Assembly (NCBI RefSeq): GCF_010726765.1
Contig: NZ_AP022601.1
Coordinates: forward strand, 1,612,001-1,676,000
DNA length: 64,000 bases
From: Mycobacterium gallinarum
GTDB lineage: Bacteria; Actinomycetota; Actinomycetes; Mycobacteriales; Mycobacteriaceae
Reading direction: 5' to 3'
Numbering within the stretch: position 1 is the first letter of the stretch; each line of letters begins with the position of its first letter. The notes under the pieces are model-generated. The model made no database searches. It was not told where the DNA came from and saw nothing but the letters and a program-made list of their open reading frames with translations. A program made the position numbers and the translations under genes. Positions 1 to 8,094 of the stretch are shown here, piece by piece.

Positions 1-189
1 CAGATGATGGCGCTGTACTTTTTCTCGGTCGGTGTCGGCACATCGATGTCGGGTGTGCTGTCGGGCTTCTACGATCCGGCGCACGAGTTCGCATACTTCG
101 GCAGCCTCGGCGTCGTCGCCGTTTGCGTCGGTATCGGCGTATTCGCGTTGTCCCCCTGGATAAGCCGATTGATGGAAGGCGTGCACTGA
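1..189 (+). CDS. C-terminal end of a POT/PTR2-like proton-dependent peptide transporter (partial)
   Basis: The reading frame is open from the first base and stops at 187-189, so only the last 62 residues are present and the gene begins upstream. The fragment has two hydrophobic helices: an ALYFFSVGVGTSMSGVLSGFY stretch, then one around LGVVAVCVGIGVFALSPWI. A short polar tail ends in MEGVH. The first helix resembles a late helix of POT-family (proton/oligopeptide symporter) proteins. The family call rests on this short piece, so another MFS-type carrier is possible. The next gene is convergent, 10 bases away. Confidence 0.55.
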   Translation, partial: QMMALYFFSVGVGTSMSGVLSGFYDPAHEFAYFGSLGVVAVCVGIGVFALSPWISRLMEGVH

Positions 190-199
190 CGCCCGAGGG

Positions 200-1141
200 T
201 CATCCCTCGAGGATGTCGTTCAGCGCACGTGGGTCGATATTCCCACCGGACAGCACCATCACGGTGCGACCGGGTGGCGTCTGACCCTGGCGGTAGGCCG
301 CCAATGCGACCGCACCACTGGGTTCACTGACCAGATGCGCCCTGTTCGCGAGTTCACGTACTGCGCTTTCGATCTCGCCCTCGGAAACGGTGATGATGCC
401 GTCGAGCACCCTCTGCAGATGCGCGAACGTCAACTCCGAGGGTTGCGACCGAAGGCCGTCGGCGATCGTGCGGTTCCGGTCTTCGATCGGCCAGTCCACG
501 CGATGCCCCTTGGCGAGTGCCTCGGCGGTGTCGGCGGCGAGCTCGGGTTCGACGCCGAAGACGCGGGCTCGTGGGCACAGCGCCTTGATGGCGGTCCCGA
601 TCCCGGAGGCAAGCCCGCCGCCGCTCACCGGGACGAGGACGTTCTCGACGGCGGGCAGATCCTCGGCGATCTCCAGGCCGATCGTGCCCTGTCCCGCGAT
701 GATGTCGGGGTGGTCGAACGGCGGAACCAACACCCCGCCCGTCTGCTCGAGCACCTCGGCGGCCACGCGCTCGCGCTGCCCCGCATCGCAGAGCACCACG
801 TCGGCTCCGTGACTGCGGGTGGCGTCGACCTTGACCGCAGGCGTCTCCTTCGGCATGACGATGGTCGCCGGAATTCCATAGACGGCGGCGGCGTATGCCA
901 CCGCCTGAGCGTGGTTTCCGCTGGAATACGCCACGACGCCACGGGTGCGCACCGACTCGTCGAGGCTGCCGATCGCACTGAACGCGCCGCGAACCTTGAA
1001 GGCGCCGATGGGCTGCAGGTTCTCGGGTTTGATCCACAGCGGCCGGTCGGCGTCGGCCCACAGCGTCGGGAGCAACGGCGTGCGCACCACGAACGCGTGA
1101 ATCCGCGTCGCCGCCGCCCTGATGTCGTCGATGGTCACCAT
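200..1141 (-). CDS. PLP-dependent threonine/serine dehydratase-like enzyme
   Basis: About 313 residues, fold-type II PLP enzyme of the threonine ammonia-lyase/serine racemase family, which deaminates hydroxy-amino acids to 2-oxo acids. The PLP lysine lies in GAFKVRGAF (about residue 47), the substrate/phosphate loop is SSGNHAQ (about 72-78), and a glycine-rich cofactor loop VSGGGLASGIG lies near residue 170. The C-terminus holds VLSGGN. No ACT regulatory domain is present, so this is a short catabolic-type enzyme and not the long biosynthetic IlvA. ATG at 1141 is chosen; GTG two codons upstream (1147) is the alternative. Serine racemase-like activity cannot be excluded. Confidence 0.85.
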   Translation of the reverse strand: MVTIDDIRAAATRIHAFVVRTPLLPTLWADADRPLWIKPENLQPIGAFKVRGAFSAIGSLDESVRTRGVVAYSSGNHAQAVAYAAAVYGIPATIVMPKETPAVKVDATRSHGADVVLCDAGQRERVAAEVLEQTGGVLVPPFDHPDIIAGQGTIGLEIAEDLPAVENVLVPVSGGGLASGIGTAIKALCPRARVFGVEPELAADTAEALAKGHRVDWPIEDRNRTIADGLRSQPSELTFAHLQRVLDGIITVSEGEIESAVRELANRAHLVSEPSGAVALAAYRQGQTPPGRTVMVLSGGNIDPRALNDILEG

Positions 1142-1192
1142 GTCCACAGGTTCAGTCTTCCCGAACGGCGTGCGGGAATGCGCGCACCCCGG

Positions 1193-1480
1193 TCATCGCC
1201 GGCGTGCGGTGAAACTGTTTCCCGTTGCCGGGCCTTCGATCTCGAATCCGCGGTCGGCCAGTAGCCGGCGAAAGAAGTCGGCGCTGACAGCGCTTTTCAG
1301 CCGCACGCCGTATTCGCGGGAGAACACCCGGTCCTGGGGCAGCCGAATCGGCGGTGGACCGTCCGGCGGTGGAGTGAACTCGATGGCACTGCCGTCGGCC
1401 GACACACCCGCGTACTGGTCGCTCGGCGGAGTCCTCCGGCCGTTGCCGGGCCTGGCGGCCGCTGATCCAACACGCTGCAA
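1193..1480 (-). CDS. Small protein of unknown function
   Basis: Frame of 95 codons filling the gap between the dehydratase-like gene and a divergent thioesterase gene. The product is proline-rich in its first half (FTPPPDGPPPIRLP) and basic at the end (FTARRR), with a likely folded core around FSREYGVRLKSAVSADFFRRLL. No signal peptide or membrane helix is seen. I do not recognise the family. A GTG near 1405 is another possible start, since the first 25 residues look less protein-like. The call rests on the lack of another explanation for the interval. Confidence 0.4.
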   Translation of the reverse strand: MQRVGSAAARPGNGRRTPPSDQYAGVSADGSAIEFTPPPDGPPPIRLPQDRVFSREYGVRLKSAVSADFFRRLLADRGFEIEGPATGNSFTARRR

Positions 1481-1511
1481 CCCGGCCGAGCCTGCTGGCT
1501 AGGGTGATGCG

Positions 1512-1961
1512 GTGACCTCGTATTCGTTGCCGATCACGCCGCGTTACGCCGAGGTCGATCAACAGGGTGTCGTTTTCAACGGTCACTACCTCACCTGGTT
1601 CGATGAGGCGTGCACCGGCTTCCTCGACCATCTCGATGTCACCTATCCGGGGCTGATCGCGAGCGGGTACGACATCCAGGTGGTGCACAGCGAGATCGAC
1701 TTCGCGGGCCCGGTCAGGTGGCGAGACGCCGTCCGCGTCGAGGTCAACTGCGAGAGAATCGGATCCACCAGCTTCACCCTCGGTTTCAACGTGTTGCGCG
1801 GCAAGGACGGCGAACCCACCGCCGAGCACAAGTCCGCGGTACGCGGTCACAACGTCTACGTCGTCGTCTCGACCGAAGACTGGGCCAAACGGCCCATCCC
1901 GCCGCTGCTGCGCGAAGCGCTCACTTCGGTTGAGCGGCAACCCCATAACGTGTCCGAGTGA
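1512..1961 (+). CDS. Acyl-CoA thioesterase, 4-hydroxybenzoyl-CoA thioesterase (hotdog) family
   Basis: 149-residue hotdog-fold thioesterase. The N-terminal ITPRYAEVDQQGVVFNGHYLTW carries the family pattern with the catalytic acid in the AEVDQQGVV segment (usually D-x-x-G-V-V/H-x-x-Y). A second conserved strand is DFAGPVRWRDAVRV. Such enzymes hydrolyse acyl- or aryl-CoA thioesters in the cytoplasm; the substrate is not evident. It starts with GTG at 1512 just after an AGGGTG ribosome-binding stretch. The agmatinase-like gene follows 48 bases downstream on the same strand. Confidence 0.82.
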   Translation: MTSYSLPITPRYAEVDQQGVVFNGHYLTWFDEACTGFLDHLDVTYPGLIASGYDIQVVHSEIDFAGPVRWRDAVRVEVNCERIGSTSFTLGFNVLRGKDGEPTAEHKSAVRGHNVYVVVSTEDWAKRPIPPLLREALTSVERQPHNVSE

Positions 1962-2009
1962 ATCGGCGACTGGGCCCACATCGAAGGCAGGGGACGGTAC
2001 GGTCGACGA

Positions 2010-3053
2010 ATGGGCCACGATCACGATCACGGACATCAGCGCGACCTTCCGCCGGGGATGATCGAACAGCTCGAGCTCGCCTATGCCGGCGTGGCATCGT
2101 TCGGGCACCGGCCCTTCCTCACCGAGGTCGAACAGCTGGAGTCGTGGCGACCGGACGTGGCGATCGTCGGGGCGCCGTTCGATGTCGGGACCACGAACCG
2201 GCCGGGCGCCCGCTTCGGTCCGCGCGCAATTCGGGCGACTGCCTACGAACCTGGCACCTACCACCTCGATCTCGGCCTCGAGATCTTCGACTGGCTGGAG
2301 GTCGTCGACTTCGGTGACGCGTACTGCCCGCACGGGCAGACCGAGGTCTCCCACAACAACATTCGAGAGCGCGTAAACGCCATCGCGTCGCGCGGCATCG
2401 TGCCCGTCATCCTCGGTGGCGACCACTCGATCACCTGGCCGGCCGCGACCGCCGTCGCCGACGTCCACGGCTACGGCAACGTGGGCATCGTGCACTTCGA
2501 TGCGCACGCCGACACCGCCGACGAGATCGAAGGAAATCTCGCCAGCCACGGCACACCGATGCGACGGCTCATCGAATCCGGTGCCGTTCCCGGCAGCCAT
2601 TTCGTCCAGGTCGGCCTGCGCGGCTACTGGCCGCCGCAGGACACCTTCGAGTGGATGCAAGAGCAGCGCATGACGTGGCACACCATGCAGGAGATCTGGG
2701 ATCGCGGCTTCAAGGAGGTCATGCGCGACGCCGTGAACGAGGCGCTCGCCAAGGCCGAGAAGCTCTACGTCTCCGTCGACATCGACGTGCTGGACCCCGC
2801 GCACGCACCCGGCACCGGGACCCCGGAGCCGGGCGGCATCACCACGGCCGACCTGCTGAGGTTGGTTCGGCAACTCTGTCGAGAACACGACGTCGTCGGC
2901 GTCGACGTCGTCGAGGTGGCGCCGGCCTACGACCACGCGGAGCTGACGGTGAACGCCGCGCACCGCGTCGTGTTCGAGGCGCTGGGCGGCATGGCCGCCC
3001 GCCGCCGGGACGCCGCACCCGACGCCGCGCCCCCGGGACCACCGGCCCGGTAG
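2010..3053 (+). CDS. Agmatinase/guanidino-acid ureohydrolase (arginase superfamily)
   Basis: 347-residue Mn-dependent ureohydrolase releasing urea from a guanidino compound. All binuclear metal ligands are visible: GGDHS (about residue 136), DAHAD (about 160-164) and SVDIDVLDP (about 253-261), followed by the PGTGTPEPGG loop. The family includes agmatinase, guanidinobutyrase and guanidinopropionase, and the substrate cannot be told from sequence. The first ten residues are unusually histidine/aspartate-rich (MGHDHDHGH), which may bind metal. The C-terminus is basic and then alanine/proline-rich. The DCC protein gene begins 36 bases later. Confidence 0.85.
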   Translation: MGHDHDHGHQRDLPPGMIEQLELAYAGVASFGHRPFLTEVEQLESWRPDVAIVGAPFDVGTTNRPGARFGPRAIRATAYEPGTYHLDLGLEIFDWLEVVDFGDAYCPHGQTEVSHNNIRERVNAIASRGIVPVILGGDHSITWPAATAVADVHGYGNVGIVHFDAHADTADEIEGNLASHGTPMRRLIESGAVPGSHFVQVGLRGYWPPQDTFEWMQEQRMTWHTMQEIWDRGFKEVMRDAVNEALAKAEKLYVSVDIDVLDPAHAPGTGTPEPGGITTADLLRLVRQLCREHDVVGVDVVEVAPAYDHAELTVNAAHRVVFEALGGMAARRRDAAPDAAPPGPPAR

Positions 3054-3088
3054 TCTCCGGCGACGACACCGACGGGGATAATGAGGGC

Positions 3089-3466
3089 ATGTCCGGAACA
3101 CTGTTCTTCGATGGCAACTGTGGCATGTGCACCCGATCGCGGAACTTCCTGCTGAAACTCAACCGCACCGGCGACCTGCACACCGAACCGCTGCAGACCC
3201 CCGGCACCGCGGAGCGGCTCGGCGTTGCCGACTCGAACCTGATGGATTCGGTGCGCTGGCTCGACACCGAGGGAAACGTGTACGCGGGAGCGGAGGCGGC
3301 CAACGCCGCGGTGTCGGTCGCCCTCGGCACCCGGATCCCGCTGATGATCTACCGCATACCCGGTATTCGGTCACTCGAGGAAGCGGTGTACCGCTGGGTC
3401 GCGGACCATCGGTACCGCTTCCCCGGCACCACCCCGTACTGCGAATCGAATCCGGTCGCCTGCTGA
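3089..3466 (+). CDS. DCC-family thiol-disulfide oxidoreductase-like protein
   Basis: 125 residues. The start at 3089 gives MSGTLFFDGNCGMC, the DCC family signature D-G-x-C-x-x-C with the redox-active cysteine pair at about residues 11 and 14. The family (DUF393) has a thioredoxin-like fold and is thought to act on disulfides; substrates are unknown. The frame is open far upstream inside the agmatinase gene in another phase, but the protein-like sequence begins only at this ATG. The GNAT gene follows after 7 bases, suggesting cotranscription. Confidence 0.8.
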   Translation: MSGTLFFDGNCGMCTRSRNFLLKLNRTGDLHTEPLQTPGTAERLGVADSNLMDSVRWLDTEGNVYAGAEAANAAVSVALGTRIPLMIYRIPGIRSLEEAVYRWVADHRYRFPGTTPYCESNPVAC

Positions 3467-3473
3467 ACGGCCG

Positions 3474-3998
3474 ATGAGCCGCAACGATGTGGCGATCCGG
3501 CCCGCGGTCACCGACGACCTCGACGCGATCGCAGAGATCTACGCCCATCACGTCCTGACTTCAGTGGCGACCTTCGAGCTGACTCCCCCGAACGCAGACG
3601 AGTGGCGCAGGCGCTTCGACGACGTCGCCGAACGCGAATTGCCTTTTGTGACAGCGAGCTTGGACGGCAAGGTGGCGGGCTACGGCTACTGCGCACCGTG
3701 GAAGACGCGGCCGGCCTATCGCCACACCGTGGAAGACTCCGTGTACCTCGCGCCGAGCGCGATGGGGCTGGGCATCGGCGGCATGCTGCTGGATACCCTG
3801 CTCACCGAATGTGGCCGCCTCCGGGTACGGCAGGTCATCGCCGTCATCGTGGACACGGAAGGCGCGGCGGCCTCCCTTGCGCTGCACCGCAATCGCGGAT
3901 TCATCGACGCCGGACGGCTCACTTCGGTCGGGTACAAGCACGGCCTGTGGCTCGACACGATGTTGCTGCAACACAGCATGGCCGAAGTCACAGACTGA
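3474..3998 (+). CDS. GNAT acetyltransferase, phosphinothricin/methionine-sulfone acetyltransferase-like
   Basis: 174 residues. The N-terminal AIRPAVTDDLDAIAEIYAHHVLTSVATFE motif region is typical of phosphinothricin N-acetyltransferases (Pat/Bar, YncA), as are the central GYGYCAPWKTRPAYRHTVEDSVY and the acetyl-CoA loop GLGIGGMLL. It probably acetylates small amino-acid analogues such as methionine sulfoximine or sulfone. Only 7 bases separate it from the DCC gene. Its 3' end overlaps the convergent gene at 3988-4530 by 11 bases. Confidence 0.83.
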   Translation: MSRNDVAIRPAVTDDLDAIAEIYAHHVLTSVATFELTPPNADEWRRRFDDVAERELPFVTASLDGKVAGYGYCAPWKTRPAYRHTVEDSVYLAPSAMGLGIGGMLLDTLLTECGRLRVRQVIAVIVDTEGAAASLALHRNRGFIDAGRLTSVGYKHGLWLDTMLLQHSMAEVTD

Positions 3999-4530
3999 CT
4001 TCCGTCCACGCCGGATTGTCGTTTCGATGGTCCGTCGTATTGCGGCATTCGCCGTACAACCGCGCGGTGGCAAAGCCCGCGTCGTCGCCGTTGCGCTGCA
4101 GCACAGCCGTGACGCCGTCACTGGTGAGTTTCCGGCCGAAGCGCTCGGCGGGGGCGGGTGCATCCGCCCAGCCGCCGTCGATCATCGCCGAGGCGACCTC
4201 ATCCAAGCGGCGACCCCAATCACCCTGCGGGAGCCTGAAACTCATGTAAAGGACCACCTGATAGGGCGGCTCGATCTCGCTGACGCAGGAGACGAAGGCG
4301 TAGCCGGCGGTGACTTCGTTCAGGTGCGCGGTGGCGACGATCTGCCGGGCCGGTGCGAAGACCTGCTGCACCGCCTGCTCATCGGTCAAGGGCACGATGT
4401 CCCGCTGGAGCAGGTCAGCTTCGCGCCGATCGACGACGATGAACGCTGTCCCCAGCACCAACGACAGCATGAGCGCGGCCCAGAGCAGACCCCTGTACCG
4501 CCGTGTGGAAATCCAGCCTGCACTGGGCAT
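3988..4530 (-). CDS. Membrane-anchored protein of unknown function
   Basis: 180 residues from the ATG at 4530. A short basic N-terminus is followed by one hydrophobic helix (LLWAALMLSLVLGTAFIVV, about residues 14-32) and an outward-facing domain of about 145 residues with two cysteines (SCVSE and YGECRN) that could form a disulfide. The family is not recognised. It begins 8 bases after the end of the upstream tetR gene on the same strand, so the two are probably cotranscribed. Confidence 0.65.
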   Translation of the reverse strand: MPSAGWISTRRYRGLLWAALMLSLVLGTAFIVVDRREADLLQRDIVPLTDEQAVQQVFAPARQIVATAHLNEVTAGYAFVSCVSEIEPPYQVVLYMSFRLPQGDWGRRLDEVASAMIDGGWADAPAPAERFGRKLTSDGVTAVLQRNGDDAGFATARLYGECRNTTDHRNDNPAWTEVSL

Positions 4531-4538
4531 GACAGAAC

Positions 4539-5174
4539 CTATCCGCGCCCGGCGATCCCGCTGATCAACCGCGCGCATACCGCATCCATCTCGATGCGCG
4601 CCTGTTCGTGATCGGCCGCGCGGGACACGAACAGCGCCGCTTCGTCGAGCGCGCCGAGCAGCACGTGCGCGGTCGGCCGCAGCGGCTGCTCGGGCACCGC
4701 GCCTTCGGCGATCGCGTGGGCGAGCATGCCCTCGATGACCCCGAGCCCGTATTTCACCCCCACAGCGCGCCAGCGGTCCCAACCCAGCACCGCGGGGGCA
4801 TCGATCAGCACGATCTGCTGAACATCGGGTGCCGCACAGCCATCGAGGAACAATCGCGCCCCGACCTGCATCGCCTCCAACGGATCGAGGGGCTGGCGCT
4901 CCATGATCTGACGCGCGATGTCCTCGACCAGCTGCTGCTCCACCTGCTCGTAGACCGCCGCGAACAGGCCGACCTTGTCGTCGAACTGGTGATACAGCGC
5001 ACCGCGCGTCACCCCGGCTGCGGCCACGATCGCCTGGGTCGAGACATCATTGAAACCCTTGTCGGCAAACAGCTTTCGGCCGGCATCGATCAGCAGCGCC
5101 CGCGTGGCGGCGGTGCGCTCCGCCTGGGTGCGCCGGGTGGTCGGCGCCGCTGCGGCCCGATCGTTGACTTTCAT
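4539..5174 (-). CDS. TetR/AcrR-family transcriptional regulator
   Basis: 211 residues. The N-terminal TetR helix-turn-helix runs from about residue 19 to 65, with FADKGFNDVSTQAIVAAAGV and TRGALYHQFDDKVGLF. The C-terminal ligand domain is variable. It is divergent from the alpha/beta hydrolase gene at 5233, and repeated motifs in the 58-base gap (see 5167-5217) suggest it represses itself and that gene. The membrane-anchored gene at 3988-4530 lies downstream in the same transcription unit. Confidence 0.88.
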   Translation of the reverse strand: MKVNDRAAAAPTTRRTQAERTAATRALLIDAGRKLFADKGFNDVSTQAIVAAAGVTRGALYHQFDDKVGLFAAVYEQVEQQLVEDIARQIMERQPLDPLEAMQVGARLFLDGCAAPDVQQIVLIDAPAVLGWDRWRAVGVKYGLGVIEGMLAHAIAEGAVPEQPLRPTAHVLLGALDEAALFVSRAADHEQARIEMDAVCARLISGIAGRG

Positions 5175-5217
5175 ACAGACTGCACGTAACTTTCATACCA
5201 GGTGTTTGTAAGTTACG
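5167..5217. promoter_or_regulatory. Candidate TetR operator between the tetR gene and the divergent hydrolase gene
   Basis: The 10-mer ACTTTCATAC occurs at 5167-5176 and again at 5189-5198, exactly 22 bases apart, and a related inverted copy (GTTTGTAAGT) lies at 5204-5213. A perfect 8-base inverted repeat, CGTAACTT (5185-5192) and AAGTTACG (5210-5217), spans the centre. The first copy covers the tetR start codon (5172-5174). Binding by the adjacent TetR is inferred. Confidence 0.5.
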
Positions 5218-5232
5218 GGAAGGATAGCGAAC

Positions 5233-6075
5233 ATGCCGCAGGCCGTACTGGATCAAGCCACCATCGAATACCGCGTGTTGGGCCCGGAGGACTCGCCGCA
5301 CCCGCCCGTGGTGTTCGTGCACGGAATCCTGGTAGACAGCCGGTTGTGGGACCGCGTGGCCGACGGTCTGGCAAAGCGTGGCTTCCGGTGCTACCTGCCG
5401 AACTGGCCGTTGGGCTCGCACACCATTCCGGTCAACGACGGCGTCGAACTGTCCCCCCGTTCGGTCGCGACCATGATCGGTGACTTCATCGTCGAACTGG
5501 GTCTTTCGGACGTCACCCTGGTCGGCAACGACACCGGCGGCGGATTGTGTCAGCTGGTCGTCGACGCGTACCCAGACCTCGTCGGCCGGCTGGTCCTGAC
5601 CAACTGCGACGCTTTCGACAAGTTCCCACCGTTCCCGTTCACGCTCGTGTTCGCCTTGCTGCGCGGACCGCGGTCGATCAAGGTGCTGTTCGAGCAGATG
5701 CGGATCAAGGCACTGCGGCATTCGCCGCTCGGCTTCGGCCTGCTTGTCAATCCGGATGCCCAACTGACGGCGTCGTGGCTGGAGCCCGGCCGCACCGACG
5801 TTCGGATCCGACGCGACCTGGCACGCCTACTGCGCGCAGTCGCCAAGACCGACCTGACCGATGTGTCGACCCGCCTGCCCCGCTTCACCAAACCGGTCAC
5901 CATCGTCTGGGGTCAGCGTGATCGCGCATTCACCCCGGCGCTCGGCCGCAGGCTGGCAGCTCTGTTCACCGACTCGACGCTGATCGAGGTACCCGATGCG
6001 AGAACGTTCGTCTCCCTCGATGCGCCGTCGGAAGTGATCGACGCGATCACCAAGGTGGGAGCCAACACCCGCTGA
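5233..6075 (+). CDS. Alpha/beta hydrolase with Asp nucleophile motif and no visible catalytic His
   Basis: 280 residues. The oxyanion motif FVHGILVDSRLW lies at about residue 27 and the nucleophile elbow VGNDTGGG at about 97. An Asp nucleophile places it with haloalkane dehalogenase/epoxide hydrolase-like proteins. The strand before the second acid is VWGQRDRAF. Where family members carry the catalytic His (AGHF-type motif), this protein reads DARTFVSLDAP, so threonine replaces histidine. Activity is therefore doubtful, or uses another residue. It is divergent from a tetR gene with a likely shared operator. Confidence 0.75.
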   Translation: MPQAVLDQATIEYRVLGPEDSPHPPVVFVHGILVDSRLWDRVADGLAKRGFRCYLPNWPLGSHTIPVNDGVELSPRSVATMIGDFIVELGLSDVTLVGNDTGGGLCQLVVDAYPDLVGRLVLTNCDAFDKFPPFPFTLVFALLRGPRSIKVLFEQMRIKALRHSPLGFGLLVNPDAQLTASWLEPGRTDVRIRRDLARLLRAVAKTDLTDVSTRLPRFTKPVTIVWGQRDRAFTPALGRRLAALFTDSTLIEVPDARTFVSLDAPSEVIDAITKVGANTR

Positions 6076-6112
6076 CCCGTCGCGTCGCGGATTGGCGGCG
6101 GGCGCGGCGGTC

Positions 6113-6997
6113 CTAGCTCTTGGCGAGGGTGAACTGGCAGATGTCGGTGTAGCCCTCACGGAAGAGGTCGGCGCAACCCGTCAGGTACTTCATGTACCGG
6201 TCGTAGACCTCTTGAGACTGAATCGCGAGCGCTTCGTCCTTGCGGGCCGACAGCTTGTCCGCCCAGATGTCCAGAGTGCGGGCATAGTGCATCCGCAGCC
6301 GATGTGCGCGTTTGAGCTCAAAGCCAGCCTCCGCGGCGTGCTGCTCGACCTGTGACGGCTTCGGCAGATCACCGCCGGGGAATATCTCGTCCATGATGAA
6401 CTTCGAGAACCGGACGATTCTCATGGTCAGCTTCAGACCCTTGTCCAGGAACTCCTTGTCCTCGGGCTTGATGATCGTGTGCAGCAGCATCACCCCGTCG
6501 TCCGGGAGCACCGCGTAGGCCTTCTTGAAGAAATCGTCGTAGCGATCGCGGCCGAAATGCTCGAAGGCGCCGATCGAGACGATGCGGTCGACGGGTTCGT
6601 CGAACTGCTCCCAGCCCTGGAGAAGCACCCGCTTGGTACGCGTGCTGGGCGAGTCGGCGAACACCTTCTCGACGTGGGCCTTCTGGTTTTGACTCAAGGT
6701 GAGGCCGATGACGTTCACGTCGTACTTCTCCAGCGCCCGGTTGAGCGTGGCGCCCCACCCGCAGCCGATGTCGAGAAGCGTCATTCCAGGCTTCAGATCC
6801 AATTTGCCGAGCGACAGATCGATCTTGGCGATCTGCGCCTCTTCCAGCGTCATGTCATCGCGCTCGAAATACGCGCAGCTGTAGGTCTGCGTCGGGTCGA
6901 GGAAGAGCCGGAAGAATTCGTCGGACAGGTCGTAGTGCGCCTGCACGTCCTCGAAATGCGGCTTCAGACCGCTCTCGTCGCTGGTCGTTTCTGGCAA
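6113..6997 (-). CDS. Mycolic acid cyclopropane synthase/methyltransferase family protein
   Basis: About 294 residues, SAM-dependent methyltransferase of the CmaA/PcaA/MmaA/UmaA family, which adds cyclopropane or methyl groups to meromycolate chains of the cell envelope. Diagnostic segments are [38 protein letters not shown], the SAM-binding [32 protein letters not shown] and [17 protein letters not shown] start at 6997 is chosen because AGAGG lies 9 bases upstream and the protein then has the usual family length. An ATG at 7102 would add 35 atypical residues. The exact paralogue cannot be assigned. Confidence 0.88.
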   Translation of the reverse strand: MPETTSDESGLKPHFEDVQAHYDLSDEFFRLFLDPTQTYSCAYFERDDMTLEEAQIAKIDLSLGKLDLKPGMTLLDIGCGWGATLNRALEKYDVNVIGLTLSQNQKAHVEKVFADSPSTRTKRVLLQGWEQFDEPVDRIVSIGAFEHFGRDRYDDFFKKAYAVLPDDGVMLLHTIIKPEDKEFLDKGLKLTMRIVRFSKFIMDEIFPGGDLPKPSQVEQHAAEAGFELKRAHRLRMHYARTLDIWADKLSARKDEALAIQSQEVYDRYMKYLTGCADLFREGYTDICQFTLAKS

Positions 6998-7385
6998 GGT
7001 ATATAGCCTCTGACGTTGGTTCTGGAAAATTTGCGAAGGCCCCGCGTCGGTGCGGTGACCTCCCCCGTCATGTGCGCAGTTTACGCACAGTACATGAGAC
7101 AAACCCTATTGGCCTCATCCGTGAATCCGCCTATCGGGGGGCGCCACTTACTGACGCCAGCGAATATTCTCGCATCGTGGTCCTTCGTCATTGACGGGGC
7201 GGGTTGCCAACTCGAGTTCAACCGCGCCTATACCCACGTCTACGGCCTTTCAAGCGTCGGCGGTGCCGGTCCGACGGTCGGGTCGCGTCGCCCCCGCTGC
7301 GCTGTCCGAATCGCCCCTCAGCAACGTGACGCGCACCGGCGACACCCAGCGCAACGTCAGGGACTCGTCACAACCCCGAGCCGCA
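6998..7385. other. Intergenic region upstream of the mycolate methyltransferase gene
   Basis: About 390 bases with no convincing gene. Frames here are short and low in protein-like character. The part nearest 6997 must hold the promoter of the methyltransferase. The only clear structure is an inverted repeat TGTGCG (7071-7076) and CGCACA (7084-7089) separated by 7 bases, a possible operator. Confidence 0.45.
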
Positions 7386-7685
7386 TCAACTGAGGTTGCG
7401 GGCGGCGCCCACGTCGTACTCCGCTACCGACGCGGCGCGGATGGCCGCCCCCTGTTCGACGCCGACACCGCTGCCACGGAACTCCTCGACCGCGGCCTGC
7501 GACTCCCAGCGTTCCAGGATGTTGATCCGCCCAGCGTCGACAAGGTCGGCCGATAACGCGAAGTCCAGACAGCCCGCGGTCGCGCGGGCTTGACGGACGA
7601 CGTCCACGCACCCCGCCAGGTAGTCGTCGCGCCGCTGAGGGTCGACGATGAGATGACCGGCGACGATGACCTCCTGCAAAACCAC
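7386..7685 (-). CDS. Antibiotic biosynthesis monooxygenase (ABM) domain protein
   Basis: 99 residues from a GTG at 7685 preceded by GGAGG five bases upstream. The sequence is a single dimeric alpha/beta-barrel ABM domain: EVIVAGHLIVDPQRRDDYLA, ATAGCLDFALSADLVDAGRI and ILERWESQAAVEEF are typical strand-helix segments. Family members are small cofactor-free monooxygenases or haem-degrading enzymes; the substrate is unknown. It is divergent from the small membrane protein gene at 7789. Confidence 0.75.
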   Translation of the reverse strand: MVLQEVIVAGHLIVDPQRRDDYLAGCVDVVRQARATAGCLDFALSADLVDAGRINILERWESQAAVEEFRGSGVGVEQGAAIRAASVAEYDVGAARNLS

Positions 7686-7788
7686 AAAGACCTCCGATGT
7701 CGCACCGCGGTGACTGCAATGGAGACTGCGGCGACCGGCGGAACTCATCGACTTCCCGGAACCGCCGTGCGGTAGTAAGCATGAAGGC

Positions 7789-8094
7789 ATGAACCTGCGA
7801 GACGTTTCAGAACTGCGCGACGCCGCACACCCCGATGCCTCACGTGTGTACGGACAGCCGCACGAAACCGCTGACGGCACGACGGTCATCCCGGTGAGCA
7901 GGGCGCGCGGCGGCGCCCTCGGGGTGTTCGTCGTCAAAGACGGCGCGGCCTCATGGGTTCCCGCCGCCGACGCCACCCGCATCGCGCTGCTGGGCATCTG
8001 TGTCGGACTCGTGTCGGTCGCATTCGCCGGCATAGCTATGGTTCGTCGCCCGCCGTGGCCCGACCTGCACGGCGATATCTCGAGGCGGTTGTAG
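7789..8094 (+). CDS. Small membrane protein with GerW/YtfJ-like sequence
   Basis: 101 residues. The N-terminal two thirds (VYGQPHETADGTTVIPVSRARGG) resemble the GerW/YtfJ family, named from spore proteins but widespread in actinobacteria that do not sporulate. A single C-terminal helix (ALLGICVGLVSVAFAGIAMV, about residues 67-86) should anchor it to the membrane. Its last 59 bases overlap the convergent ccdA-like gene, so the two mRNAs would be antisense over that stretch. Confidence 0.65.
   Translation: MNLRDVSELRDAAHPDASRVYGQPHETADGTTVIPVSRARGGALGVFVVKDGAASWVPAADATRIALLGICVGLVSVAFAGIAMVRRPPWPDLHGDISRRL

Noticed and set aside
335..1264. Long open frame antisense to the threonine dehydratase-like gene
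   Set aside because: It mirrors the codon structure of the real gene, is rich in Arg/Gly/His and has no recognisable domain.
1152..3101. 649-codon minus-strand frame across the thioesterase and ureohydrolase genes
   Set aside because: Antisense shadow of two well-supported genes; low-complexity Val/Asp/Gly/Arg composition.
7016..7393. Plus-strand frames in the gap upstream of the mycolate methyltransferase
   Set aside because: Short, overlapping, no ribosome-binding site or family signal; treated as intergenic.
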